64,000 bases of DNA from Pelagibius sp050330205 (GTDB lineage: Bacteria; Pseudomonadota; Alphaproteobacteria; Kiloniellales; Kiloniellaceae): the NCBI GenBank assembly GCA_050330205.1, contig JBHJOA010000042.1, positions 16,422-80,421 on the forward strand. Direction: 5' to 3'. The translations under genes were made by a program, and so were the position numbers. Shown here piece by piece: positions 52,606 through 61,925 of the stretch. Within the stretch, counting starts at the first letter, position 1; every line of letters begins with the position of its first letter. The notes under the pieces were generated by a model, which was not told where the DNA came from, did not search any database, and saw only the letters and a list, made by a program, of their open reading frames with translations.

Positions 52606-53847
52606 ATGAGCGAGCCCACCGCGTTCCCCATCCCCGCCGACACCCTCCCCGCCCTCGCAGAGATTGCCGAGTGGCTGGAGCGCACCGCCCTGCGCGGGGT
52701 GCCGTCGCTGGAGCTGGTCAGCGGCCTCGGCGAGCGCCTGGTTGCCGAGGGCATTCCGCTGTCGCGCATGACCGCCATGGTCGACACCCTGCACCCGGTG
52801 CACGAGGGCTCGGTGTTCCGCTGGGTCGCCGGCGGGGAAGGCGCCAGTACCGTCACCTACGAGCGCGACTACGACGTTGCCGGCTGGCAGGCGACCGCCT
52901 ACTACCACCTCGACCGCTACGGCCTGCCGGCCTACCGCGAGCGGCTGCACCCCGACCAGGAACCGCAGCTGGAGACGCTGCGCGGGTTCCGCGACCAGGG
53001 CTACCGCGACTACCTGGTGGCGGTCGAGCGTTTCGAGGACAGCGGCAGCGTCGGCGAGATGACCTGCATCTACTCCTCGTGGATGACGCAAGCGCCGGAA
53101 GGCTTCTCCGAGGCCGCCATCGCCACCATCCTGCGCCTCTCGCCGGTGCTCGCCCTGGCGCTGAAATGCCAGGAACTGCACGGCATCTCAGCGACCATCG
53201 CGGCCACCTACCTCGGCCGCAATGCCGCCGCCCAAGTCATGCAGGGCCGGATCCTGCGCGGCGTGGCCAGCGAGATCGAGGCGGTGCTGTGGTCGAGCGA
53301 CCTGATGGGTTTCACCGCCCATAGCGAGGCGCTGGAACCTTCCGAGCTGATTCCGTTTCTCAATGTCTACGGCGGCGCCCTGGTCCAGGCGATTCACGGC
53401 GAAGGCGGCGACGTGCTGAAGTTCATGGGCGACGGGCTGCTGGCGATCTTCCCGGTCGAAGGCGACCCGGCGGCGGCCTGCCTGGCCGCGCTGCGCGCCG
53501 AGCGGGAGGCGCGCCGGCTGGTCGGCGAGGTGAACGCGCAGCGGACAACCGCCGGCCAGCGCGTCACCGACTTCTACGTCGCCCTGCACCTGGGACGGGT
53601 CTACTTCGGCAACATCGGCAGCCCGGACCGCCTCGACTTCACGGTGATCGGCCCCACGGTCAACGAGGCAAGCCGCATCATGGCGCTCTGCAGCTCGGTG
53701 CGGCGGCCGCTGCTGCTGTCCGAGCGCTTCGCAGGGACCGTGATGGGCGCCGACAGCGAGCCGACTCCGGAGCTGCCGCTCGCCTCGGTCGGCCGCTTCG
53801 CGCTCCGGGGCGTCTCCGAGGCACAGCACCTCTACACCCTGGCGTAA
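52606..53847 (+). CDS. Class III adenylate/guanylate cyclase
   Basis: A 413-residue cytoplasmic cyclase. The N-terminal 215 residues form a helical region of the kind seen in rhizobial-type cyclases (ELVSGLGERLVAEGIPLSRMTAMVDTLHPVHEGSVFRW). The C-terminal cyclase domain has both metal-binding aspartates: D232 in WSSDLMGFTAHSE and D276 in FMGDGLLAIF. No membrane helix. It could supply the ligand for a Crp-type protein elsewhere. A strong hairpin follows the stop. Confidence 0.9.
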   Translation: MSEPTAFPIPADTLPALAEIAEWLERTALRGVPSLELVSGLGERLVAEGIPLSRMTAMVDTLHPVHEGSVFRWVAGGEGASTVTYERDYDVAGWQATAYYHLDRYGLPAYRERLHPDQEPQLETLRGFRDQGYRDYLVAVERFEDSGSVGEMTCIYSSWMTQAPEGFSEAAIATILRLSPVLALALKCQELHGISATIAATYLGRNAAAQVMQGRILRGVASEIEAVLWSSDLMGFTAHSEALEPSELIPFLNVYGGALVQAIHGEGGDVLKFMGDGLLAIFPVEGDPAAACLAALRAEREARRLVGEVNAQRTTAGQRVTDFYVALHLGRVYFGNIGSPDRLDFTVIGPTVNEASRIMALCSSVRRPLLLSERFAGTVMGADSEPTPELPLASVGRFALRGVSEAQHLYTLA

Positions 53848-53854
53848 ACGGGAA

Positions 53855-53883
53855 GCGCCCGCGACGCGGTGCGGCGCGGGCGC
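53855..53883. terminator. Hairpin between convergent cyclase and chemoreceptor genes
   Basis: GCGCCCGCG (53855-53863) pairs perfectly with CGCGGGCGC (53875-53883), and flanking CGGGA/TCCCG extend the stem. It begins 8 bases past the cyclase stop. GC-rich and without a T tract; a shared terminator is likely by position. Confidence 0.6.
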
Positions 53884-53951
53884 GAGTCCCGTAGTCGACA
53901 GGCCCGAGGCGGCGCCAAAAGGCAGCCCCGTCCCTATGCCTTTGCGCTACT

Positions 53952-56054
53952 TCAAGCCGAGCGGACGTCGCCCAGGAAGCGGTCGACCTTCTCGCGCAGA
54001 GTGGTGCCCTGCTTGGAGAGATTCCGCACCGCCGACAGCATCTGCGTCGCGGCGACTCCCGTCTGCTGGGCACCGTCGCTGACACCGGCGATGTTCTGCG
54101 TCACCTCCTGGGTGCCGTTGGCGGCTTCCTGGACGTTGCGCGAAATCTCGCCGGTCGCGGCGATCTGCTCCTCCACCGCCGAGGCAATGGAAGCGGCGAT
54201 CTCGTCGATACGCGAGATGGTGCTGCCGATGCTGCCGATGGCGGCCACGGCCTCCTTGGTTTCGCCCTGGACCCTGACGATGTGCTCGCCGATCTCGCTG
54301 GTCGCCTTGGCGGTCTGCATGGCCAGCGACTTCACTTCCTGGGCGACCACCGCGAAGCCCTTGCCCGCTTCGCCAGCACGGGCGGCCTCGATGGTGGCGT
54401 TGAGGGCCAGCAGGTTGGTCTGTGCCGCGATGTCCTGGATCAGGTCGATCACGCCGCCGATCTTCTCCGCGGCTTCGGCCAGGCCCAGGACCTGCTGATT
54501 GGCGCCGGCTATCTCGTCGACCGCGGACCTGGCGATCTTCGCCGACTCCGAGACCTGCGAGCCGATCTCCTGGCTCGAGCTGCTGAGTTCCTCGGTGGCC
54601 GAGGAAACCGTCTGGACGTTGGCCGCCGACTGCTGCGCCGCCGAAGCGACGGCGCCCGACTGCTGGCTGGTCTGCTCGGCGACGGCGCTCATCGACTGAG
54701 CGGTGGCCTCCAACTGCGTGCTGGCGGCGGTGACCGCCTCGACGACGGCGCCGACGTCGGCACTGAACTTGTCGGCGAGATCTTCCATCGCCTTGCGCTT
54801 TTCCATCTCGGCGCGCGCCTCGGCCTCCTTCTGCTCACGGCGCAGGCGCTCGGCCTCGGCGGCGTTGTCCTTGAAGACCTGAACCGAGTGCGCCATTTCG
54901 CCGATCTCGTCGTGCCGCGCCGTGCCCGGCACCTCGACGGTCAGGTCGCCCGTGGCGAGCCTGGTCATGGCGTCGGTCATCGCGCCGATCGGCTTGGCAA
55001 CGCGCCAGATCGCGACCCAGAAAGCGAGCGACCCGATGGCGAGACAGGTCACCAAGAGAATGCTGTACAATGCGAAGGACCAGCGCCCCTTCTCGGCCGA
55101 GGTGCTGGACAGATCGCCGGCGACCTTGCTGGCGATAGCGCCCAGTTCACCCAGCTGATCGATGGCCGCGCTGGCCTCGCCAACCCAGGCCGGTCCGTCG
55201 ATCGGATAGGCAGAACCGGCGATGCCGGCATCGTACACGCTTTGGCGCACCGCCTCGAAGGACTGGAACAGTTTCTGCTCGACGGCGCGGGCCGCCTCGA
55301 CGATCTGCGGCGCGGCGCTGCCGGAGCCGGTATAAGCCTGTACCTGGCTCCAGGCCTCTTCCAGGTGCCCGCGGAATCCCGCCAGGGTCTTGAGCAGATC
55401 GGGTGTGATGGTGGAGCCGGAGTCGATGGCCGCGGCGATCATCGCGCGTTCGCGGCCGGCGTATTCGCTCATCACCCACAGCGCCTGCTTGAGGTCGCGC
55501 AGCATCTGGATCTGCGATTCGATGGTCTCGGGACGATACTGGCTGACCTGACGCAGATGCTGCGAGGCCATTATCAGTGTCGTCATCTGCGGCACCCAGC
55601 TGCGCACCACCTCGCTGTCGCGTTGCGGCTGCGCCTGACCGAGAGCCTGGTCGGCCTGCCGGCGCAGCGCGGTAACAGCCTGATGCGCCGTCCTCACCTT
55701 GCTCACCAGGTCGTCGCGGCCGGCGAAGTCCGGCTCGCCGGCGAGCTCCTGAAGCGCCGCTTCAAAGGCCCCGTCGGCGGCTTGGCGGCGCTGGTCGATG
55801 ATCGACCTGCGCTCGGCGGTCACCGGCGCGGGCGCGGCCAGGGCTGCATTGGTTACGCCGCGTTCCATGGCCCAGTTGCCGGCACTTTCCAGGAACAGGT
55901 CGGCGGTGCGGTTGTTGGAGAGAACGCGATCCGCGTCGGCCATGGTTCGCCGCGCCTCCAGGGCGCTGCCGACGGTAAGCACGAAGACGATTCCGACCAG
56001 CAGCGTACTGGTTGCGATCAGGCTGCCGCGAATGGTGATCTTCAGTTTTGGCAT
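53952..56054 (-). CDS. Methyl-accepting chemotaxis protein
   Basis: A 700-residue chemoreceptor. One membrane helix at about 10-30, a large periplasmic helical sensor (about 35-330, with RRSIIDQRRQAADGAFEAAL as in nitrate/nitrite-sensing NIT domains), a second helix, HAMP (KPIGAMTDAMTRLATGDLTVEVPG), and a signalling tip with ILALNATIEAARAGEAGKGFAVVAQEVKSLA-type sequence. Methylation helices flank the tip. The ATG at 56054 has GGAG six bases ahead. No other chemotaxis genes nearby. Confidence 0.92.
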   Translation of the reverse strand: MPKLKITIRGSLIATSTLLVGIVFVLTVGSALEARRTMADADRVLSNNRTADLFLESAGNWAMERGVTNAALAAPAPVTAERRSIIDQRRQAADGAFEAALQELAGEPDFAGRDDLVSKVRTAHQAVTALRRQADQALGQAQPQRDSEVVRSWVPQMTTLIMASQHLRQVSQYRPETIESQIQMLRDLKQALWVMSEYAGRERAMIAAAIDSGSTITPDLLKTLAGFRGHLEEAWSQVQAYTGSGSAAPQIVEAARAVEQKLFQSFEAVRQSVYDAGIAGSAYPIDGPAWVGEASAAIDQLGELGAIASKVAGDLSSTSAEKGRWSFALYSILLVTCLAIGSLAFWVAIWRVAKPIGAMTDAMTRLATGDLTVEVPGTARHDEIGEMAHSVQVFKDNAAEAERLRREQKEAEARAEMEKRKAMEDLADKFSADVGAVVEAVTAASTQLEATAQSMSAVAEQTSQQSGAVASAAQQSAANVQTVSSATEELSSSSQEIGSQVSESAKIARSAVDEIAGANQQVLGLAEAAEKIGGVIDLIQDIAAQTNLLALNATIEAARAGEAGKGFAVVAQEVKSLAMQTAKATSEIGEHIVRVQGETKEAVAAIGSIGSTISRIDEIAASIASAVEEQIAATGEISRNVQEAANGTQEVTQNIAGVSDGAQQTGVAATQMLSAVRNLSKQGTTLREKVDRFLGDVRSA

Positions 56055-56345
56055 GTGGGTCTCCACCAGGGCATTCAGGCGCCCAGTGCGCTGCCCTCGA
56101 TTGGCCCACGACTCTGCGTGCCATCAAATGAATGCATCGTTAAAGCACCTATAAATTTATGCATCGCGACGCAACAGATCGGCATTTTGTGACGTGGGGT
56201 TGCAAAGTGGGTTGCTGTGCGCACTTTTTCGTGCGCCGCGCACGGCACGCCTCTGGCGCAAACGCGAAAGTCCCCACGATGCCACAACCGCACAGTGCGG
56301 AGCATGTCGCGGCCGGGAAGGCGAATACTGACGGCCGGAAGCGCC
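56055..56345. other. Non-coding region upstream of the chemoreceptor
   Basis: No gene seen. AT-rich centre at 56125-56166 with the palindrome ATAAATTTAT (56151-56160) and a direct repeat ATGCATCG (56132-56139 and 56159-56166), likely promoter and operator for the chemoreceptor. The remaining part up to the GntR relic is GC-rich and featureless. Confidence 0.5.
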
Positions 56346-56408
56346 GACCAATGGCGCCTCAGACTCTGCGACACCCGCGACCAGGTCCTTTCGGCGACGC
56401 TGGCGTGA
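56346..56408 (+). pseudogene. 3' relic of a GntR/HutC-type regulator gene
   Basis: Twenty codons and a stop that read DQWRLRLCDTRDQVLSATLA. Fifteen of twenty residues and 53 of 63 bases match the 3' end of the SuyR-like gene (52503-52565). The similarity fades abruptly upstream, and no start or DNA-binding part exists. It is probably the tail of a duplicated or deleted paralogue. Confidence 0.75.
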
Positions 56409-56417
56409 GTCGGCGCC

Positions 56418-56783
56418 TTACGGAGCGATCATGTAGAACTTGCGCAGGGTCTCGGTGATCTCCCAGGTGCACCTGGTGCCCTTGGCGATGAAGAAGGTGT
56501 CGCCCGCCGTGAAGGTTTCGGCTTTCCCGTCCGCCGTGGTGACCGTCACCGATCCCGAAACGACGGTCATCATCTCGTGCACCGGGTAGCTTTCGATCTC
56601 CGACCGGCAGGGCGCGCAGAGCCACACCCCGCTGGAAACGGACTGGTCCGGCGTCTCGAAGAAGGTCGCGTTCAGTTCGGTGCGGTCGCCGCCGGTGAAA
56701 GACTCCGGCGAGGTGATGTCGGATGGCGTCATTCCAGTGGCGGGGTCGCCCTCGGCAAGCAACCTGAAAACGCTGGGGATCAT
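56418..56783 (-). CDS. Cupin (DUF861/cupin_3) protein
   Basis: A 121-residue single-domain cupin. GVWLCAPCRSEIESYPVHEMMTVVSGSVTVTTADGKAETFTAGDTFFIAKGTRCTWEITETLRKFYMI is the cupin_3 pattern, whose members have varied or unknown roles. The ATG at 56783 is chosen as the family's usual start. It precedes nothing downstream but the GntR relic, and follows the TauE-type exporter by 25 bases, so the two are likely co-transcribed. Confidence 0.8.
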   Translation of the reverse strand: MIPSVFRLLAEGDPATGMTPSDITSPESFTGGDRTELNATFFETPDQSVSSGVWLCAPCRSEIESYPVHEMMTVVSGSVTVTTADGKAETFTAGDTFFIAKGTRCTWEITETLRKFYMIAP

Positions 56784-56808
56784 GGTGTGGCCTTTCGCAT
56801 TGGATCGA

Positions 56809-57549
56809 TTAGAAGGCGGCACCGACCACCAGCCGAACGGCGATCAGCGCCAGCACGACGAGGATCAGGCGGTCGAAGAAGGCCTTGGACATGCGCCGGG
56901 CGAGGAAGGCGCCGAGCGGCATCCCCGCCAGCATCGGCAGGATCGCCAGTGCGCTGACCAGCGCCCGGCCCGGCGTGAGCACGCCCCAGGCCGCCAGCAG
57001 CGGGATCTGCACCAGGGCCATCGCCGCGAAGAACACCGAGATGGTGGCGATGAAAGCGGCGCGGTCCATCCGCGTCGCGTTGAGAAAGCTGATGGAGACC
57101 GGCGCCGAGACGCCGACAGCGCCCTGCAGCACGCCGCCGGCGAAGCCGGCCGGCGCCGCCAGGCGGGCGGCGATGCCGAGGTCGAGCGCCCAATCCGGCC
57201 GCGCCAGGCGGAAGCCGATGTAAAGAAAGACGGTACCGGCCACGCCGAGCAGCAGCAGGTCGGAGGGCAGGCTGACCAGCATCGCCGTGCCGACGCCGGC
57301 GCCGAGCGCACCCGCCAGGGCGAAGCCCCAGGTCAGCGCCGGGCCCACCTGGTGCGCGCGGTAGCGCCAGCCCTGCCAGACGTTCGACATCAGGTTCGGC
57401 AGCGTGAAGAGCGCCACCGCCAGCGGTACGTCGTAGAGCATCGCCAGCAGCGGCACGGCAATCAGCGGCGCGCCGGCGCCGGTCGCACCCTTCAGCACGC
57501 CGCCGAGGGCGAGGCCGAGGGCGCCCAGGATGAGTCCGGTCGGTTCCAT
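56809..57549 (-). CDS. TauE/SafE-family sulfite/sulfonate exporter-like permease
   Basis: A 246-residue membrane protein with seven to eight helices. LILGALGLALGGVLKGATGAGAPLIAVPLLAMLYDVPLAVALFTLPNLMSN and the mirrored LAAPAGFAGGVLQGAVGVSAPVSISFLN are the two internal repeats of the TauE family. Members export sulfite or sulfoacetate, or import organic acids. About 5 kb from suyAB, it is a candidate for removing the sulfite they release; this is inference. Confidence 0.85.
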   Translation of the reverse strand: MEPTGLILGALGLALGGVLKGATGAGAPLIAVPLLAMLYDVPLAVALFTLPNLMSNVWQGWRYRAHQVGPALTWGFALAGALGAGVGTAMLVSLPSDLLLLGVAGTVFLYIGFRLARPDWALDLGIAARLAAPAGFAGGVLQGAVGVSAPVSISFLNATRMDRAAFIATISVFFAAMALVQIPLLAAWGVLTPGRALVSALAILPMLAGMPLGAFLARRMSKAFFDRLILVVLALIAVRLVVGAAF

Positions 57550-57801
57550 GTCGCAGTTATCCGACGGCGCGCCGGAAAGGTCCACCGGGAACAACCGGCC
57601 CGGCAGGGGCCACCCGGAAATAGCCGTTTACCGTTTGCCGTTTCGACTGTAGCGTTTCGGGTGCTGGCGTTATCGGTGCCACCGCTGCAGACGCGGTCTT
57701 TGCGAAGATGCCTCCGCGACCCCGCCAACCCGCTCCGCGCAAGCCTCTGACCAAAGAAGCAGTTCGTCGCTGTGGCTCAACAGGAAGGCATGGGGGTAGA
57801 C

Positions 57802-59286
57802 ATGGCATTCCTTGAAGGCTTGTTCGACGTCATCAACGACCTGACCTGGGGATGGTCGCTCATCCCAATCCTGGTCATCCTCGGCATCTTCATCACCGCC
57901 CTCACCGGCTTCGTCCAGTTCCGGTTCTTCAAGCGCATGTTCCGCGTGCTGTCGTCGAAGAACCAGAGCGGCGACCCCAACGCGATCTCGGCCCGCGAGG
58001 CGCTGCTGGTCTCGGTCGGCGGCCGGGTCGGCGGCGGCAACATCGCCGGCGTGGCGGTGGCGATCACGCTGGGTGGGCCCGGCGCGGTGTTCTGGATGTG
58101 GGCCATCGCGCTGGTCGGCATGGCAACCAGCCTTGTCGAGTGCTCGCTGGCGCAACTCTACAAGCGCCGCGAGCCGAACGGCGATTTCCGCGGCGGGCCG
58201 GCACGATCGATCATCCACGGCCTGGGCCCGGAGTACAAGTGGCTGGCGATTCTCTACGCCGTCTGCCTGATCGCCGCCTTCGCGGTCGGCTTCAACGCAT
58301 TCCAGGGCAACACCGTGGCCGGCGCGGCCCAGGACAGCCTCGGCGTCGACCGCGTCTGGACCGGCGCCCTGCTGACCGTCGTCGCCGGCTTCATCGTGTT
58401 CGGCGGCATCCATCGCATCGCCAAGGCGGCCGACGTCGTGGTGCCGGTCATGGCCATTGCCTACCTGCTGGTTTCGCTGGTCATCATCCTGATGAACATC
58501 ACCTCGCTGCCGGGCGTTCTCTACACCATCTTCGCCAATGCCTTCGGCTTCGAGGAAGCGGTCGGCGGCGGCATGGGCGCGGCGCTGGCCCAGGGCCTGC
58601 GCCGGGGCTTGTTCTCGAACGAGGCCGGCCTCGGCTCGGCGCCCAACGTGGCGGCGACCGCCGACGTGCGCCATCCGATCAGCCAGGGCATCACGCAGTC
58701 GTTCTCGGTGTTCATCGACACCATCGTGATCTGCTCCTGCACCGCCTTCGTCATCCTGCTCGGCGGCGTCTACCTGCCGGGCGCGGAGGCCATCGACGGC
58801 ATCGTGCTGACGCAGCAGTCCCTGGTCTGGCACCTCGGCGGCTGGACCCAGTACTTCCTCACCTTCATCATCCTGCTGTTCGCGTTCAGCTCGGTGATCT
58901 ACAACTACTATCTGGGCGAGAACGCGCTGACGGTGATCACCGAAAATCCCATGGCGCTGCACGTGCTGCGCGTCGTCGTCATGGGCATCGTCTTCCTCGG
59001 CGCGGTGGCGCCGGGGGCGACGGCGGTGTTCTTCTTCTCCGATCCGATGATGGGCATCCTGGCGCTGGTCAACCTCATCGCCATCATGATGCTGCTGCCG
59101 ACCTGCCTGCGCATCCTGCGCGACTTCCAGAAGCAGCTGAAGGCGGGGGTGGTGCGGCCGGTGTTCAATCCGGACGACTTCCCGGACCTGGATATCGACC
59201 GCACGGCCTGGACCGGGGAATACCTCGAGGAAGCGCGCGTTGCCGGCGTCGCCGCCCCCAGCGGCGCGTCGACGCCATCGTCCTGA
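57802..59286 (+). CDS. Sodium:alanine (AGCS) symporter
   Basis: A 494-residue transporter with about eleven membrane segments. AGCS landmarks include VGGRVGGGNIAGVAVAITLGGPGAVFWMW, GLRRGLFSNEAGLGSAPNVAATADV and FIDTIVICSCTAFVILLGGV. Imports alanine, glycine or a related amino acid with sodium. The ATG at 57802 fits the family's usual start and follows GGGGGTAGAC; GTG 57772 and ATG 57790 are alternatives. It may work with the cupin gene 22 bases downstream. Confidence 0.93.
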   Translation: MAFLEGLFDVINDLTWGWSLIPILVILGIFITALTGFVQFRFFKRMFRVLSSKNQSGDPNAISAREALLVSVGGRVGGGNIAGVAVAITLGGPGAVFWMWAIALVGMATSLVECSLAQLYKRREPNGDFRGGPARSIIHGLGPEYKWLAILYAVCLIAAFAVGFNAFQGNTVAGAAQDSLGVDRVWTGALLTVVAGFIVFGGIHRIAKAADVVVPVMAIAYLLVSLVIILMNITSLPGVLYTIFANAFGFEEAVGGGMGAALAQGLRRGLFSNEAGLGSAPNVAATADVRHPISQGITQSFSVFIDTIVICSCTAFVILLGGVYLPGAEAIDGIVLTQQSLVWHLGGWTQYFLTFIILLFAFSSVIYNYYLGENALTVITENPMALHVLRVVVMGIVFLGAVAPGATAVFFFSDPMMGILALVNLIAIMMLLPTCLRILRDFQKQLKAGVVRPVFNPDDFPDLDIDRTAWTGEYLEEARVAGVAAPSGASTPSS

Positions 59287-59308
59287 CCACGACCGGAGGA
59301 AAACCATC

Positions 59309-59833
59309 ATGACCTACACGCTCGACCAGCTGGCCGCCGACTGCCACGCCGCCATCGCCGCCGACCCCGGCCCGGCCGGCCGCGAGGCGGTGCGCCGGCA
59401 CCTGGAACGGGCGCTGCGGGACCCGGACTTCGTGGAGGCCCACCTCGGCACCCACAACACCACGCCGCGCCAGGCGCTCTACGAGGATCCGGACTTCGGC
59501 TTCTGCATCATGGCCCACGTCTACGAGGGCGCGAAGGAGGCGCCGCCGCACGACCACGCCGGCAGCTGGGCGATCTACGGCCAGGCCAAGGGCACCACCG
59601 AGATGACCGAGTGGCGCAAGGTGAAAGCACCGGAGGGCGACGCCCCGGGCCTGGTCGAGCCGCTGAAGGTCTACGAGCTGCGCCCCGGCATGGCGGTGGT
59701 CTACAACGAGGAGCAGATCCACTCGCCGCGCCGCGAGGGCCCGACCCGCCTCATCCGCATCGAGGGCCGCAACCTCGACGGCGTGACGCGCGACGCCTAC
59801 GAGCCCGCCGCCAGAGGCCGCGCGGCGGAGTAG
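59309..59833 (+). CDS. Cysteine-dioxygenase-like cupin
   Basis: A 174-residue cupin resembling the thiol dioxygenase fold. APPHDHAGSWAIYGQAKGTTEMTEWR supplies the HxH pair, and VVYNEEQIHSPRREGPTRLIRIEG the third His, the iron ligand set of cysteine dioxygenases. Whether cysteine is the substrate is uncertain. The ATG at 59309 follows GGAGGAAAAC. Downstream of an amino acid symporter, so possibly acting on what it imports. Confidence 0.72.
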   Translation: MTYTLDQLAADCHAAIAADPGPAGREAVRRHLERALRDPDFVEAHLGTHNTTPRQALYEDPDFGFCIMAHVYEGAKEAPPHDHAGSWAIYGQAKGTTEMTEWRKVKAPEGDAPGLVEPLKVYELRPGMAVVYNEEQIHSPRREGPTRLIRIEGRNLDGVTRDAYEPAARGRAAE

Positions 59834-60022
59834 CGCCCCCTCACCCCGGCCCTCTCCCCGTTGGGGAGAGGGAGAAAATGAAGACCCCTCGCCCCCTCCG
59901 GGGAGAGGGTTGCGCAGTCTTGGTGAGCGAAGCGAACCTAGACGGAGCTGGGTGAGGGGGAATGGCGCGCAGGCTGCGGCGCCCCTCACCCCGACCCTCT
60001 CCCCGGCGGAGAGAGGGAGCAA
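59834..60022. repeat. Long intergenic repeat block, copy upstream of recQ
   Basis: About 190 bases. It opens with CCCTCACCCCGGCCCTC, the stem CTCTCCCC/GGGGAGAG, then GGGGAGAGGGTTGCGCAG, GGAGCTGGGTGAGGGGGAAT and a second CCCCTCACCCC stem. The same modules in the same order occur at 61926-62114. Such CTCACCCC/GGGGAGAG elements are common in alphaproteobacterial intergenic DNA. Confidence 0.85.
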
Positions 60023-60076
60023 TGGTCGGCGCCACGCCCCTGGACCCGACTCTGCCGTCCGTGCCAGAAGCGGGCC

Positions 60077-61918
60077 ATGGCTTCGCCGTCCGACGTTTTC
60101 CTGCCGCCCGATTCTCCCGCGCGCCGCGTCCTCAAGGACGTCTTCGGCTACGATTCCTTCCGGCCCGGCCAGGAGGCGGCGATCGCGGCGCTGCTGGCGG
60201 GCACCTCGGTGCTGACGGTGATGCCGACGGGCTCGGGCAAGTCGCTCTGCTTCCAGGTGCCGGCGCTGGTGAAGGCGGGGCTCACCGTCGTCGTCTCGCC
60301 GCTGGTGGCGCTGATGGAGGACCATGTGGCGGCGCTGAAGCTGGACGACGTCGCGGCGGACACCATCAACTCCTCGCGCGATCGCGCGGCCAACGTGGCG
60401 ACCTGGCGGCGCGCGGCGGCGGGCGAGCTGCGGCTGCTCTACATCTCGCCGGAGCGGCTGATGACCGAGCGCATGCTGGCGGCCCTCAAGCGCCTGCCGC
60501 TGGCGCTGATCGCCGTCGACGAGGCGCACTGCATCTCGCGCTGGGGCCCCTCGTTCCGGCCCGAGTACGAGGCGCTGGCGCGGCTGCCGGAGGTCTTCCC
60601 CGGGGTGCCGCTGGCCGCCTTCACCGCCACCGCCGACGAGACGACGCGGCGCGACATCGCCGCCAAGCTGCTCAATGGAAGCGGGGAAACCTTCGTCACC
60701 GGCTTCGACCGCCCCAACATCCAGCTGACCGTCGCCCAGCGCCGCGACTGGAAGCGCCAGCTCCTCGACTTCGTGACGGCGCGCCCGGGCGAGAGCGGCA
60801 TCGTCTACTGCCTGTCGCGCAAGAAGACCGAGGAGGCCGCGGCGCTGCTGGCGGACCATGGCATCCGTGCCCTGCCCTACCACGCCGGCCTCGACAGCGC
60901 CACGCGCGCCGCCCACCAGAACGCCTTCATGACCGAGTCCCCTGAAGGCGGAAAGGGCGTCGTCATGGCGGCCACCGTCGCCTTCGGCATGGGCATCGAC
61001 AAGCCGGACGTGCGCTGGGTGTTCCACGCCAACCTGCCGGCCAACATGGAGGCCTACTACCAGGAGCTCGGCCGCGCCGGGCGCGACGGCCGCCCGGCCG
61101 AGGCCTTCATGCTCTACGGCCTCGACGACATCCGCCAGCGCCGCCTCTTCATCGAGCAGGAAAACGGCGGCGACGACCACAAGCGGCGCGAGCACAAGCG
61201 CCTCGACGCCCTGATCGCCTACTGCGAGACGCCGGAGTGCCGGCGCCGGGTGCTGCTGTCCTATTTCAGCGAGGAGTCCGGCCGCTGCGGCAACTGCGAC
61301 CTCTGCCTCGACCCGCCGGCCACCGAGGACGGCGCCGAGCTGGCGCGCCACGCCCTCGACGCCGTAGTGCAGACCGGCCAGCGCTTCGGCCCCGCCCACA
61401 TCGTCGACCTGCTGCGCGGCGCCGACACCGAGAAGATCCGCGGCCTCGGCCACGACCGCCTCGCCGCCCACGGCCGCGGCAAGGACGAGAGCAAGGAGAC
61501 CTGGCGCTCGATCCTGCGCCAGCTGGTGGCCGCCGGCTTCCTGAAGCTCGACATCGCCGGCCACGGCGGACTCAGCCTCGGCGAGGCCGGCGCCGCGCTG
61601 CTGCAGGGCCGCGGCGAGTTCCGCTTCCGCCGCGACGCCGCGCAGAAGACCGCCCGCGTCCGCAAGTCGGGAGCGGCGGCGGCCGAGCTCTCCGGCGACG
61701 AGGCGGCGCTGCTGGCGGCGCTGAAGGCGCGGCGCCTGGAGCTCGCCAAGGCGCGCGGCGTGCCCGCCTACGTGGTCTTCGGCGACCGCTCCCTGGTCGA
61801 CATGGCGCGCCGCCGCCCGGCCTGCCGAGACGCCTTCGCCGGCGTCTTCGGCGTCGGCGAGGCCAAGCTGCGCGACTTCGCGGAGCCGTTCCTGGAAGTG
61901 ATCGCGAAGCACGGGTAG
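60077..61918 (+). CDS. recQ: ATP-dependent DNA helicase RecQ
   Basis: A 613-residue helicase for recombination repair. Motif 0 FRPGQEAAI, motif I MPTGSGKSLCFQ, motif II DEAHCISRWGPSFRPEY (usually CISQWGHDFR), motif III AFTATAD, the QELGRAGRDG motif, the zinc-binding CRRRVLLSYF...CGNCDLC, RQC winged helix, and a C-terminal HRDC domain (about 530-610). Motif II's WGPS in place of WGHD is unusual. It is flanked by two copies of a repeat block. Confidence 0.95.
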   Translation: MASPSDVFLPPDSPARRVLKDVFGYDSFRPGQEAAIAALLAGTSVLTVMPTGSGKSLCFQVPALVKAGLTVVVSPLVALMEDHVAALKLDDVAADTINSSRDRAANVATWRRAAAGELRLLYISPERLMTERMLAALKRLPLALIAVDEAHCISRWGPSFRPEYEALARLPEVFPGVPLAAFTATADETTRRDIAAKLLNGSGETFVTGFDRPNIQLTVAQRRDWKRQLLDFVTARPGESGIVYCLSRKKTEEAAALLADHGIRALPYHAGLDSATRAAHQNAFMTESPEGGKGVVMAATVAFGMGIDKPDVRWVFHANLPANMEAYYQELGRAGRDGRPAEAFMLYGLDDIRQRRLFIEQENGGDDHKRREHKRLDALIAYCETPECRRRVLLSYFSEESGRCGNCDLCLDPPATEDGAELARHALDAVVQTGQRFGPAHIVDLLRGADTEKIRGLGHDRLAAHGRGKDESKETWRSILRQLVAAGFLKLDIAGHGGLSLGEAGAALLQGRGEFRFRRDAAQKTARVRKSGAAAAELSGDEAALLAALKARRLELAKARGVPAYVVFGDRSLVDMARRRPACRDAFAGVFGVGEAKLRDFAEPFLEVIAKHG

Positions 61919-61925
61919 CGGCGAG

